This document shows positions 7,949 through 13,888 of a DNA stretch of 14,685 bases, piece by piece. Made by a program: the position numbers and the translations under genes. The stretch is from Mogibacterium sp. (GTDB lineage Bacteria > Bacillota > Clostridia > Peptostreptococcales > Anaerovoracaceae), in NCBI GenBank assembly GCA_016775335.1, contig JAEUGJ010000029.1, positions 1 through 14,685 of the forward strand. The letters are read 5' to 3'. The notes below the pieces were generated by a model, which was not told the DNA's origin, made no database searches, and was given only the letters and a program-made list of their open reading frames with translations. Position 1 is the first letter of the stretch, and every line of letters begins with the position of its first letter.

Positions 7949-8941
7949 ATGACAAAATTAAAATACATACTCACAGACTGCACCGACCCGGCAAAGAACC
8001 TGGCCGTGGAAGAATATTTGACATTCCGGGCAGACCCGGACGAAGTAACCATGTATCTGTGGCAGAATGCCAATACGGTGGTAATCGGAAGAAACCAGAA
8101 CCCATGGAAGGAATGCCGCCTGGAAGAGATGGCGGAAGGCGGATGCACCTTAGCCAGACGAGTTTCCGGCGGCGGTGCGGTATACCACGACCTGGGAAAT
8201 CTTAATTTTACTTTTATCGCACAGGAAGGCTTGTACGACGTAGCAAAACAGACGGAAGTCATCCTTCGGGCGGTACAGATTCTGGGAATTCACGCGGAGA
8301 AGAACGGTCGAAACGACCTTACCATTGACGGAAAGAAATTCTCCGGTCATGCATATTTCAAACGGGGAAAGTATTGCTATCACCACGGAACCATCATGAT
8401 GGATGTAAACCGGGATGTGCTTTCCCGCTATCTGAACGTTTCCACGGCGAAGCTGAAGTCCAAAGGCGTAGATTCGGTACGTTCCCGAGTAACAAACCTG
8501 ACGGAGTTCCGGCCGGAGCTGACCCTGGAGGAAGTGGAGGATGCACTGATTCAGGCGTTCGGCGAGGTATATCAGGGAGCACCGGTGGAAGAGCCGCTGC
8601 CGTCCATTGAGAATCCGGATGTTCGGGAATTGTACGATCGCTATCGCTCGGATGAGTGGCGCCTGGGCCGCCGCATTCCGTTCGATGTGGAAATCGACAA
8701 TCGATTGGATTTCGGAAGCGTAACCATTCAGCTGCACGTAGTGGGCGGCGTGATTCAGGAGGCAAAAATCTATTCGGACTCTCTGGAAACCGACGTTTTC
8801 CCGGAAATCGAGGAGCTGCTGAAGGGGGCAATATACAAGAAGAAAGCGCTGACCGGATTGGATTTGGATCGGTTCGAAACAAAGGAAGAGCAGGCAATTG
8901 CAGCAAAGGTGATTGAACAGATTACTCTGCAGATGGAGTAA
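7949..8941 (+). CDS. lplA: Lipoate-protein ligase A
   Basis: LplA activates free lipoate with ATP to lipoyl-AMP and attaches it to a lysine, here most likely K63 of GcvH. The 330-residue length fits a full bacterial ligase with a C-terminal accessory domain. Key motifs are RRVSGGGAVYHDLGNLNFTF at residues 70-89 and DGKKFSGHA at 127-135, with the expected catalytic lysine at K130. I chose the ATG at 7949 because AGGAG at 7940-7944 lies just upstream and the family N-terminus starts there. An in-frame ATG at 7892 would add 19 residues encoded by the hairpin and has no ribosome binding site. Its presence implies lipoate scavenging rather than only de novo synthesis. No lipA or lipB lies in the window. 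Confidence 0.95.
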   Translation: MTKLKYILTDCTDPAKNLAVEEYLTFRADPDEVTMYLWQNANTVVIGRNQNPWKECRLEEMAEGGCTLARRVSGGGAVYHDLGNLNFTFIAQEGLYDVAKQTEVILRAVQILGIHAEKNGRNDLTIDGKKFSGHAYFKRGKYCYHHGTIMMDVNRDVLSRYLNVSTAKLKSKGVDSVRSRVTNLTEFRPELTLEEVEDALIQAFGEVYQGAPVEEPLPSIENPDVRELYDRYRSDEWRLGRRIPFDVEIDNRLDFGSVTIQLHVVGGVIQEAKIYSDSLETDVFPEIEELLKGAIYKKKALTGLDLDRFETKEEQAIAAKVIEQITLQME

Positions 8942-8957
8942 AGCAGGAGGTAGGATT

Positions 8958-10334
8958 ATGAGCGAATTTCAGTATGATCTGGTGATTATCGGAGCGGGAC
9001 CGGGCGGATACGAAGCCGCATATGAAGCGGCGGATTTCGGCATGAAGGTAGCGCTGGTGGAAAAGGACCTGGTGGGCGGAACCTGCCTGAACCGGGGCTG
9101 CGTGCCAACCAAAACAATGATGCATTCTTCCGATGCGTATCGGATTGCCACTCAGTCTGCGAATATCGGTGTTTCTGCCGAGGGCGTAAAAGCAGATTTG
9201 AACCGCATCATCGACCGGAAGTGCGAGGTGTCCGAGACGTTGAGAGATGGAATCATGTTCTTGCTGAAGAAAAAGAAGGTGGATTTCGTAGCGGGAACCG
9301 CAAAGGTTACCGACGGACACACCGTTGAAATCAGCGGAAACGAAGAGGTATCGGAACTGACTGCGGCCAATATCATGATTGCTACGGGTTCGGAACCGGC
9401 AACTCCGCCGATTCCGGGTGCGGACCTTCCGGGCGTGCTGGACAGCACCGGATTGCTGGAGCTTCGAGGCGAAATCATGAAGGATTTCGTAATCATCGGC
9501 GGTGGCGTTATCGGTATTGAATTTGCGACCATCTACAGCGACCTGGGAACGAATGTTACCGTTGTGGAAGCGATGGATCGTCTCCTTCCGAACATGGACA
9601 AGGAGCTGGGCCGCAGCTTGAAGATGAACTTCAAGAACAGAGGCATCGATACACATACCAACGCGATGGTAGAGAAGATCGAAGAACGCAACGGCCGTCT
9701 GGTATGCTTTTACAAGGAGAAGGACAAAGTTCAGGAAGTGGAAGCAGACCACATCCTGGTTTGCACCGGAAGACGTCCGGTGACTAAGGGCGTGTTCAGC
9801 GCAGAGCTGGAGGAGAAACTGCTGGGCGCAAGAGGTTTCCTGCAGGTGGACGATTGCTATCGCACGGAGATTCCGTCCATCTATGGAATCGGAGATGCCA
9901 TCGGCGGAACCATGCTGGCCCATACCGCGACGGCAGAGGGCCGAAATGCGGTGGCGATCATGAACGGCAAAGAGCCGGAAATCAACATGAATGTGGTTGC
10001 GGGATGCATCTACACATCTCCTGAAATCGCTTCCGTTGGACTGACTCAGGACGAAGCGAAAGAAGCGGGCATCGATGTAATTACAAAGAAGTTCCCGACT
10101 TCTGCCAACGGCAAGACCATCATCGAAGAGCTGGATCGCGGATTCATCAAACTGGTTGCAAGCAAGGAAGATCACACCCTGCTGGGTGCACAGCTGATGT
10201 GCGGCAGAGCCACCGATATCATCGGAGAGCTGGCAGTGGCAATTGCCAATGGACTGACCATTGATGAAGTGGCAAACACCATTCACCCACACCCGACTTT
10301 TGTGGAAGCGGTTTGTGAAGCGGCAAGAGCGTAA
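8958..10334 (+). CDS. lpdA: Dihydrolipoyl dehydrogenase, glycine cleavage L-protein
   Basis: LpdA reoxidises the dihydrolipoyl arm of GcvH and passes electrons through FAD to NAD+. The 458-residue protein has the FAD-binding GAGPGG at residues 12-17. The redox disulfide C43/C48 is in GGTCLNRGCVP. The NAD domain contains GGGVIGIEFA, with an acidic residue ending the next strand (VVEAMDR), favouring NAD over NADP. The C-terminal HPHPTFVE at 443-450 supplies the catalytic His445/Glu450 pair of the partner subunit. GCAGGAGG at 8943-8950 precedes the ATG at 8958. An upstream in-frame ATG at 8913 lies inside lplA and would add 15 non-homologous residues. There is no N-terminal lipoyl domain. As last gene of the operon it is closed by a terminator. 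Confidence 0.96.
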   Translation: MSEFQYDLVIIGAGPGGYEAAYEAADFGMKVALVEKDLVGGTCLNRGCVPTKTMMHSSDAYRIATQSANIGVSAEGVKADLNRIIDRKCEVSETLRDGIMFLLKKKKVDFVAGTAKVTDGHTVEISGNEEVSELTAANIMIATGSEPATPPIPGADLPGVLDSTGLLELRGEIMKDFVIIGGGVIGIEFATIYSDLGTNVTVVEAMDRLLPNMDKELGRSLKMNFKNRGIDTHTNAMVEKIEERNGRLVCFYKEKDKVQEVEADHILVCTGRRPVTKGVFSAELEEKLLGARGFLQVDDCYRTEIPSIYGIGDAIGGTMLAHTATAEGRNAVAIMNGKEPEINMNVVAGCIYTSPEIASVGLTQDEAKEAGIDVITKKFPTSANGKTIIEELDRGFIKLVASKEDHTLLGAQLMCGRATDIIGELAVAIANGLTIDEVANTIHPHPTFVEAVCEAARA

Positions 10335-10344
10335 GGAATAACGG

Positions 10345-10375
10345 AAAGGCAGCGGTTTCGGCCGTTGCCTTTTTT
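10345..10375 (+). terminator. Terminator of the gcv operon
   Basis: An 11-bp stem (10345-10355 with 10362-10372, one G-U pair) with a six-base loop is followed by T's to 10375. It begins ten bases after the lpdA stop codon. Confidence 0.9.
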
Positions 10376-10397
10376 GTGGCTTCATTTCGTAGGATTA

Positions 10398-10426
10398 TTC
10401 AAAACTCCGGGAGAATATGTTATAAT
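10398..10426 (+). promoter_or_regulatory. Promoter of the XRE regulator gene
   Basis: A consensus TATAAT at 10421-10426 carries an upstream TG at 10418-10419 (extended -10). The TTCAAA at 10398-10403 is 17 bases away. Initiation would be near 10433, inside the left arm of the inverted repeat at 10429-10493. Confidence 0.75.
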
Positions 10427-10428
10427 AA

Positions 10429-10493
10429 CTATAGCTCATATATTATCCATAAATGGCGGAAATGAGCGATTATAGATAATATATTAGCTATAG
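10429..10493. repeat. 19-bp inverted repeat, probable operator of the XRE regulator
   Basis: The left arm 10429-10447 and right arm 10475-10493 are reverse complements at 18 of 19 positions, with 27 bases between. The left arm covers the predicted transcription start and the right arm ends 14 bases before the regulator start codon. The simplest reading is an autoregulatory operator bound by two repressor dimers or a tetramer. Folding as a leader-RNA stem is the alternative. Confidence 0.75.
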
Positions 10494-10507
10494 AAAGAAG
10501 GCGGAAA

Positions 10508-10786
10508 ATGAGTGCATTGGTATGGGAAACGGCAGAGGAATTGAATCAGAAACTGGCGGAGAGAGTTCGTAATATCCGTCGGAGGCGGTCCATTTCACAG
10601 CAGAAGCTGGCGGACATGAGCGGTGTCAGCTACGGCTCCATTAAGCGGTTCGAGCAGACGGGACAGATTTCACTGTTGTCACTGACTCGAATTGCGATGG
10701 CATTGGACATTGCCGGTGATATGCGAAATCTTTTTACCGAGGTTCCTTATCGGGATATTCAGGAGGTCATAAATGAAAACAAATGA
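10508..10786 (+). CDS. Small XRE-family HTH transcriptional regulator, possibly HipB-like
   Basis: This 92-residue protein is almost entirely one Cro/C1-type helix-turn-helix. The domain spans about residues 15-70, with QQKLADMSGVS as helix 2 and YGSIKRFEQTG as the recognition helix (42-52). The C-terminal tail FTEVPYRDIQEVINENK resembles, from memory, the tails of HTH proteins encoded before HipA-like kinases. No kinase gene follows, only a 24-codon ORF. A GAAGGCGG-type ribosome binding site lies just before the ATG. The inverted repeat over its promoter points to autoregulation. Alternative: a stand-alone repressor of nearby genes. The HTH assignment is firm; the antitoxin idea is inference. 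Confidence 0.85.
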   Translation: MSALVWETAEELNQKLAERVRNIRRRRSISQQKLADMSGVSYGSIKRFEQTGQISLLSLTRIAMALDIAGDMRNLFTEVPYRDIQEVINENK

Positions 10787-10847
10787 TACGCTCAATCGGA
10801 TTCGAGATTGTGTGAATGAAATGCTGGAAGAATATATTGCAAAGTAA
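10773..10847 (+). CDS. 24-residue ORF coupled to the XRE gene, unknown function
   Basis: A 25-codon frame (24 residues, ATG at 10773 to TAA at 10845-10847) overlaps the end of the XRE gene by 14 bases. It has a perfect AGGAGG at 10761-10766, six bases before the start, stronger than that of the XRE gene itself. The peptide begins MKTNDTLNRIRDCVNEMLEE and ends YIAK. It is charged, probably one amphipathic helix, with a single cysteine and no membrane segment. Its stop codon lies inside the left arm of the terminator. It may be a real microprotein or the stub of a lost partner gene. I do not recognise a family. Confidence 0.5.
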   Translation: MKTNDTLNRIRDCVNEMLEEYIAK

Positions 10848-10880
10848 AAGGAAGCGGACTCACCGCTTCCTTTTACTTTG
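10840..10880. terminator. Long hairpin terminator, probably bidirectional
   Basis: An 18-bp perfect stem (10840-10857 with 10863-10880) closes a five-base loop. The right arm contains TTTT and TTT but is followed by only a short T-poor tail. It ends the XRE/mini-ORF unit and, being symmetric and between convergent genes, can also stop transcripts from the minus-strand membrane protein gene. Confidence 0.82.
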
Positions 10881-10970
10881 TATTGGTAATAATAGGTATT
10901 GATAGCTTTGGGGTAGGGCACACACCCCCGTGGGGATGCATGCCGAATAATATTGAAGAACAACTATATG

Positions 10971-11153
10971 TTATTTGAGCATCTCGTAGGATGTTACATC
11001 AAAAGCACCCATGGATGCGAGTACGAGGATCATCAGCACAATCTGTGCACCGGAACCAGCTGAGACTGCGTCCATTGCAACAGTGAATACGATTCCGAAA
11101 GCTGCGCTAACTACCAGAATAATCATACCAATTACATTGTACATATTTCTCAT
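10971..11153 (-). CDS. Small two-helix membrane protein, unknown function
   Basis: This 60-residue protein on the minus strand is supported by AGGAGG (plus-strand CCTCCT at 11161-11166) seven bases before its ATG and by a good promoter upstream. Two hydrophobic helices are visible: about residues 6-26 and 36-54, joined by a short AMDAVSAGSG loop with one acidic residue (D28). The N-terminus has one arginine and no cleavable signal, and the C-terminus is short and polar (FDVTSYEMLK). Such hairpin proteins can be membrane-protein partners, stress proteins or toxins, and nothing here decides between them. It converges on the XRE unit and diverges from dccP. I do not recognise a family. Confidence 0.72.
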   Translation of the reverse strand: MRNMYNVIGMIILVVSAAFGIVFTVAMDAVSAGSGAQIVLMILVLASMGAFDVTSYEMLK

Positions 11154-11216
11154 AATGATACCTCCTATATTGTATGGTGTATTTAGTTGTCATTGCCGAA
11201 TTCCTTCGACACCTAT

Positions 11217-11245
11217 AATATACCACCGGTCAATCGTTTTGTTAA
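11217..11245 (-). promoter_or_regulatory. Promoter of the small membrane protein gene
   Basis: On the minus strand, TTAACA (11245-11240) and TATATT (11222-11217) are five-of-six matches to -35 and -10, separated by exactly 17 bases. Initiation near 11210 gives a leader of about 57 bases. Confidence 0.7.
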
Positions 11246-11435
11246 ACTAAACTATTTAATAAAACCTATTAAGAATATTAATCAATTAAGCTATAGAAAA
11301 TATCAATATTAAATCCATTTAACTGCGAAAGTTATCTATTTCTTCTGCTGAAAAACGGGTGTTACACTAAGGACAAAGAGGTATTGATACGACTACGCAT
11401 ATGGAAAAGTATTTTTGATACAGGAGGAAATAAGA
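11246..11435. other. AT-rich region upstream of dccP with a weak extended -10
   Basis: This stretch between the divergent membrane gene and dccP is very AT-rich with many TTAA and ATATT words. The best plus-strand promoter candidate is TGTTACACT at 11360-11368 (TG plus -10-like TACACT), without a convincing -35. It also holds a copy of the 11-mer AGCTATAGAAA (11289-11299) found at the right arm of the XRE operator. No ORF or stable hairpin is evident. Confidence 0.4.
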
Positions 11436-12710
11436 ATGGCAGATTATCATCAGATGTGGAAAGATCTCGGAATGGACGTGGACAACCACGATGTCCTTTG
11501 TAACGTGCTTCCGGGTGCAATCGGCGACGTATTCCTGTCCCAGGAAAACAGACCGGAGAAGATGGACTACTTTGATTTCGTACTGGCAGAGGTTCATGGC
11601 GTTCGCCCGGCAGAGCTGGTAGACTTCAGAGCAAAAGGCGGAAAGGTATTCGGCACCTTCTGCGCATACGTTCCGGACGAAGTAATTTTCGCTGCAGGCG
11701 GAATTGCAACCGGTCTCTGTGCCGGCTCCCAGTTCTGGGTTCCGGGCGGCGAGAAGTACCTGCCGGCCAACACCTGCCCGCTGATCAAGGCGATGCTGGG
11801 TGCTCGTTTCGACAGAACATGTCCGTTCTATCGTCTGGCCGATGTATACATCGGTGAGACCACTTGCGACGGCAAGAAGAAAGCGTACGAAATCCTGGGA
11901 ACCGACGTTCCGATGCACGTAATGGACCTTCCTCAGATGAAGAGAGATAAGGACGTGAAGAAGTGGGCCGAGGAAATCCGGGAACTGAAAGCGCTGGTGG
12001 AGAAGGAAACCGGAAACGAAGTTACTCCGGAGAACCTGGCAGAGAACATCAAGAAAATCAATGCCAAGAGATCCGCGCTCAAGAGACTGTACGATCTGAG
12101 AAAAGAAAAGAACATTCCGATCAGCGGTACCGACACACTTCTGATCTCCCAGATTGCATACTACGACGATCCGGAAAGATTCACCCAGATGGTAAATACC
12201 CTGTGTGATGAGCTGGATCAGAGAGTGAAGGACGGCGTCAGCGTATTCCCGGCAGGCACCAAGAGAATCCTGGTAACCGGAACACCGATGGCAATTCCGA
12301 ACTGGAAGATGCACAACCTGATCGAGACCTCCGGCGCTGCCGTTGTCTGCGAAGAGACCTGCACAGGCACTCGCTATTTCGAGAACAATGTAGACGAAAG
12401 CGGCAAGACCGTAGACGAAATGATCGACAAGATTGCCGAGAGATACATGGGCATCAATTGCGCATGCTTCACACCGAATACCGGAAGATTCGACGACGTA
12501 GTTCGCCTGGCAAAGGAATACGACGTGGACGGCGTCATCGACGTTACCCTGAAATTCTGCCAGACCTACGACATCGAAGGTGCAACCCTGGAGAAGAGAC
12601 TGCAGGAGGAGAACATTCCGGTACTGCGCATCGAAACCGACTACACCGATGCAGACGCACAGCAGCTGAAGACCAGAATCGAAGCGTTCTGCGAAGTCAT
12701 CGGCGAATAA
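11436..12710 (+). CDS. Double-cubane-cluster protein, 2-hydroxyacyl-CoA dehydratase family (YjiM type)
   Basis: This 424-residue protein belongs to the HgdB/FldB/BcrC superfamily but matches the single-subunit branch typified by E. coli YjiM and the double-cubane-cluster protein (DCCP) of Carboxydothermus. Characterised DCCP carries an [8Fe-9S] cluster, and its ATP-driven reductase feeds it low-potential electrons; acetylene is a known artificial substrate. Of 13 cysteines, those shared with YjiM as I recall it are C76, C95, C114 (NTCPLIK), C129, C144 (GETTCDGKKK, 140-149), C309, C342/C344 (CAC) and C375, enough for the six cluster ligands. There is only one dehydratase-like gene, against two in true 2-hydroxyacyl-CoA dehydratases. 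AGGAGG at 11422-11427 fixes the ATG at 11436; an earlier in-frame ATG at 11415 lies upstream of that site. Codon choice is biased like the gcv genes, suggesting high expression. Confidence 0.9.
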   Translation: MADYHQMWKDLGMDVDNHDVLCNVLPGAIGDVFLSQENRPEKMDYFDFVLAEVHGVRPAELVDFRAKGGKVFGTFCAYVPDEVIFAAGGIATGLCAGSQFWVPGGEKYLPANTCPLIKAMLGARFDRTCPFYRLADVYIGETTCDGKKKAYEILGTDVPMHVMDLPQMKRDKDVKKWAEEIRELKALVEKETGNEVTPENLAENIKKINAKRSALKRLYDLRKEKNIPISGTDTLLISQIAYYDDPERFTQMVNTLCDELDQRVKDGVSVFPAGTKRILVTGTPMAIPNWKMHNLIETSGAAVVCEETCTGTRYFENNVDESGKTVDEMIDKIAERYMGINCACFTPNTGRFDDVVRLAKEYDVDGVIDVTLKFCQTYDIEGATLEKRLQEENIPVLRIETDYTDADAQQLKTRIEAFCEVIGE

Positions 12711-12739
12711 CCTATCCCCCATCCTTACACAGGAACACG

Positions 12740-12768
12740 GACTGCGTCCCCTTCTGGCGGACGCAGTC
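12740..12768 (+). terminator. GC-rich hairpin after dccP, weak terminator or attenuator
   Basis: A perfect 10-bp stem (12740-12749 with 12759-12768) has a nine-base loop. The tail CTCTGTATG lacks a T-run, so it should be leaky. It separates dccP from its two downstream partners and could stabilise the dccP mRNA end or lower downstream expression. Confidence 0.6.
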
Positions 12769-12774
12769 TCTGTA

Positions 12775-12783
12775 TGTTAGAAT
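12775..12783 (+). promoter_or_regulatory. Extended -10 candidate just before the DUF3343 gene
   Basis: TGT followed by TAGAAT (12778-12783) fits an extended -10. A start seven bases on would be at about 12790, next to the ATG at 12791, giving a leaderless mRNA. No -35 is visible, since the matching position lies in the hairpin arm. Confidence 0.3.
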
Positions 12784-12790
12784 AAAAACC

Positions 12791-13045
12791 ATGAAACACT
12801 ACTATATACTATTCAACACCCATACAGATGGACTGGCCATGTATCAGGCGGTAAAAGGAGCCGGCATGTACGCCCAGATCAGTCCGACTCCCCGGGAGCT
12901 GTCGGTATGCTGCGGCATTTCGCTGTTAATCCATCAAGAGGATATCGATGCCATCCGCAAGCTGGCCGAGGAACAGGAGCTGGAATACATCGGAATCGAA
13001 GGCCTGGATAACGAGTTCAACAACCGGCGCCATCGGTATGGTTAG
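12791..13045 (+). CDS. DUF3343 protein, putative Se/S-carrier-like
   Basis: This 84-residue protein begins with a beta-strand MKHYYILFNTHTDGL, followed by a helix, SPTPRELSVCCGISLLI (residues 31-47) with vicinal cysteines C40/C41, and a helix-rich end. The length, the N-terminal strand and the P-T-P-R-E then C-C-G-I pattern match the DUF3343 / putative Se/S carrier family (Pfam PF11823 by recall). Members are suspected to handle sulfur or selenium on the cysteine, but no function is established. The ATG at 12791 has no ribosome binding site. It lies between the cluster protein and its activator, so a role in delivering sulfur, assembling or protecting the double-cubane cluster is a reasonable inference. 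A longer frame upstream of the ATG overlaps dccP in another phase and is not real. Confidence 0.82.
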   Translation: MKHYYILFNTHTDGLAMYQAVKGAGMYAQISPTPRELSVCCGISLLIHQEDIDAIRKLAEEQELEYIGIEGLDNEFNNRRHRYG

Positions 13046-13078
13046 ACGAAAAGAAATTTATTTTTAGGCGAGGAAACT

Positions 13079-13843
13079 ATGAACTACATTGGAATCGACA
13101 TTGGCTCCACGGCGTCAAAAATTTGCATCCTCCGAGAGAACGGGGAACCGGAATTCAAGGTGATGCCCACCGGCTGGAACAGCAAGATTACGTCCGGGAT
13201 TATTCTGGACGGGCTGACGGAAGAGCTGGGCAGCGTGGAGGATTGCCGGATTGTAGCCACCGGGTACGGGCGGATTTCCGTGGACTACGCGGACAAGGTG
13301 ATTACGGAGATTTCGTGCCACGGCCGAGGCGGATACGAGATGATTGGGCGGGACTGCTCCATCGTGGATATCGGCGGGCAGGATACCAAATTCATCAACG
13401 TGAAGGGCGGCCGGGCGGTAGATTTTCTGATGAACGACAAGTGCGCGGCCGGGACCGGGAAGTTCATCGAGGTGATGGCTAATCGGCTGGGGGTGACCAT
13501 CGGGGAGCTGTTCGACCTGGCGGCGAAGGGAAAGCCGCTTCCGCTGAGTTCCATCTGCACGGTTTTTGCGGAATCCGAAGTCATCAGTTACATGGGCGAA
13601 GGCAAGGAGAAGGACGAAATCGCGGCGGGGGTAATCAATTCCGTTGCGGTAAAAGTAGTTGCGCTGATGCAGAGGAAGGAACTGATGGATACGGTGATCG
13701 TTACCGGCGGCCTCAGCGACAATCCCTTCTTTGCAAAACTGTTGTCGGAAAAACTTCACCGGGAGGTTCTTCCCATGGAGAACGGTCGGTACGCCGGCGC
13801 CTACGGCGCAGCGATTCTGGCGCGAGAGAAATTAGGACGATAG
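13079..13843 (+). CDS. ATP-dependent activator/reductase of the double-cubane-cluster protein (HgdC/YjiL type)
   Basis: This 254-residue protein is a BadF/BadG/BcrA/HgdC-type ATPase of the ASKHA fold. As a homodimer it binds one [4Fe-4S] cluster between subunits and uses ATP hydrolysis to fire a low-potential electron into its partner. Visible motifs are the phosphate-1 loop GIDIGSTASK (residues 5-14), phosphate-2 VDIGGQDTK (96-104), NDKCAAGTGKF (119-129) with cluster ligand C122, and SSICTVFAESEV (157-168) with cluster ligand C160. VTGG near 228 is part of the adenosine site. GAGGA at 13070-13074 precedes the ATG, 33 bases after the DUF3343 stop. It uses many GGG and CGG codons, unlike dccP, which fits a sub-stoichiometric catalyst. 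No strong terminator follows; the AT-rich inverted repeat at 13860-13907 may serve. Confidence 0.93.
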   Translation: MNYIGIDIGSTASKICILRENGEPEFKVMPTGWNSKITSGIILDGLTEELGSVEDCRIVATGYGRISVDYADKVITEISCHGRGGYEMIGRDCSIVDIGGQDTKFINVKGGRAVDFLMNDKCAAGTGKFIEVMANRLGVTIGELFDLAAKGKPLPLSSICTVFAESEVISYMGEGKEKDEIAAGVINSVAVKVVALMQRKELMDTVIVTGGLSDNPFFAKLLSEKLHREVLPMENGRYAGAYGAAILAREKLGR

Positions 13844-13859
13844 GGGTCGGCTTTTCAAC

Positions 13860-13888
13860 TTGCAAAAAATTGTGATTATTGATATAAT
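13860..13888 (+). promoter_or_regulatory. Promoter of thrH
   Basis: TTGCAA (13860-13865) and consensus TATAAT (13883-13888) are 17 bases apart. Initiation near 13895 gives a leader of about 38 bases. Both elements sit inside the inverted repeat at 13860-13907. Confidence 0.82.

Noticed and set aside
8913..8957. Upstream start for lpdA
   Set aside because: It lies within lplA without an SD. The ATG at 8958 follows GCAGGAGG and begins directly with the FAD-binding fold.
11436..12710. Subunit of a true 2-hydroxyacyl-CoA dehydratase
   Set aside because: Such enzymes need two different dehydratase subunits, but only one is encoded here, and motifs such as GETTCDGKKK match the single-subunit YjiM/DCCP branch.
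12458..12790. N-terminal extension of the DUF3343 frame
   Set aside because: It overlaps the dccP coding region in another phase and is Arg-rich and unstructured. The family N-terminus starts at the ATG at 12791.
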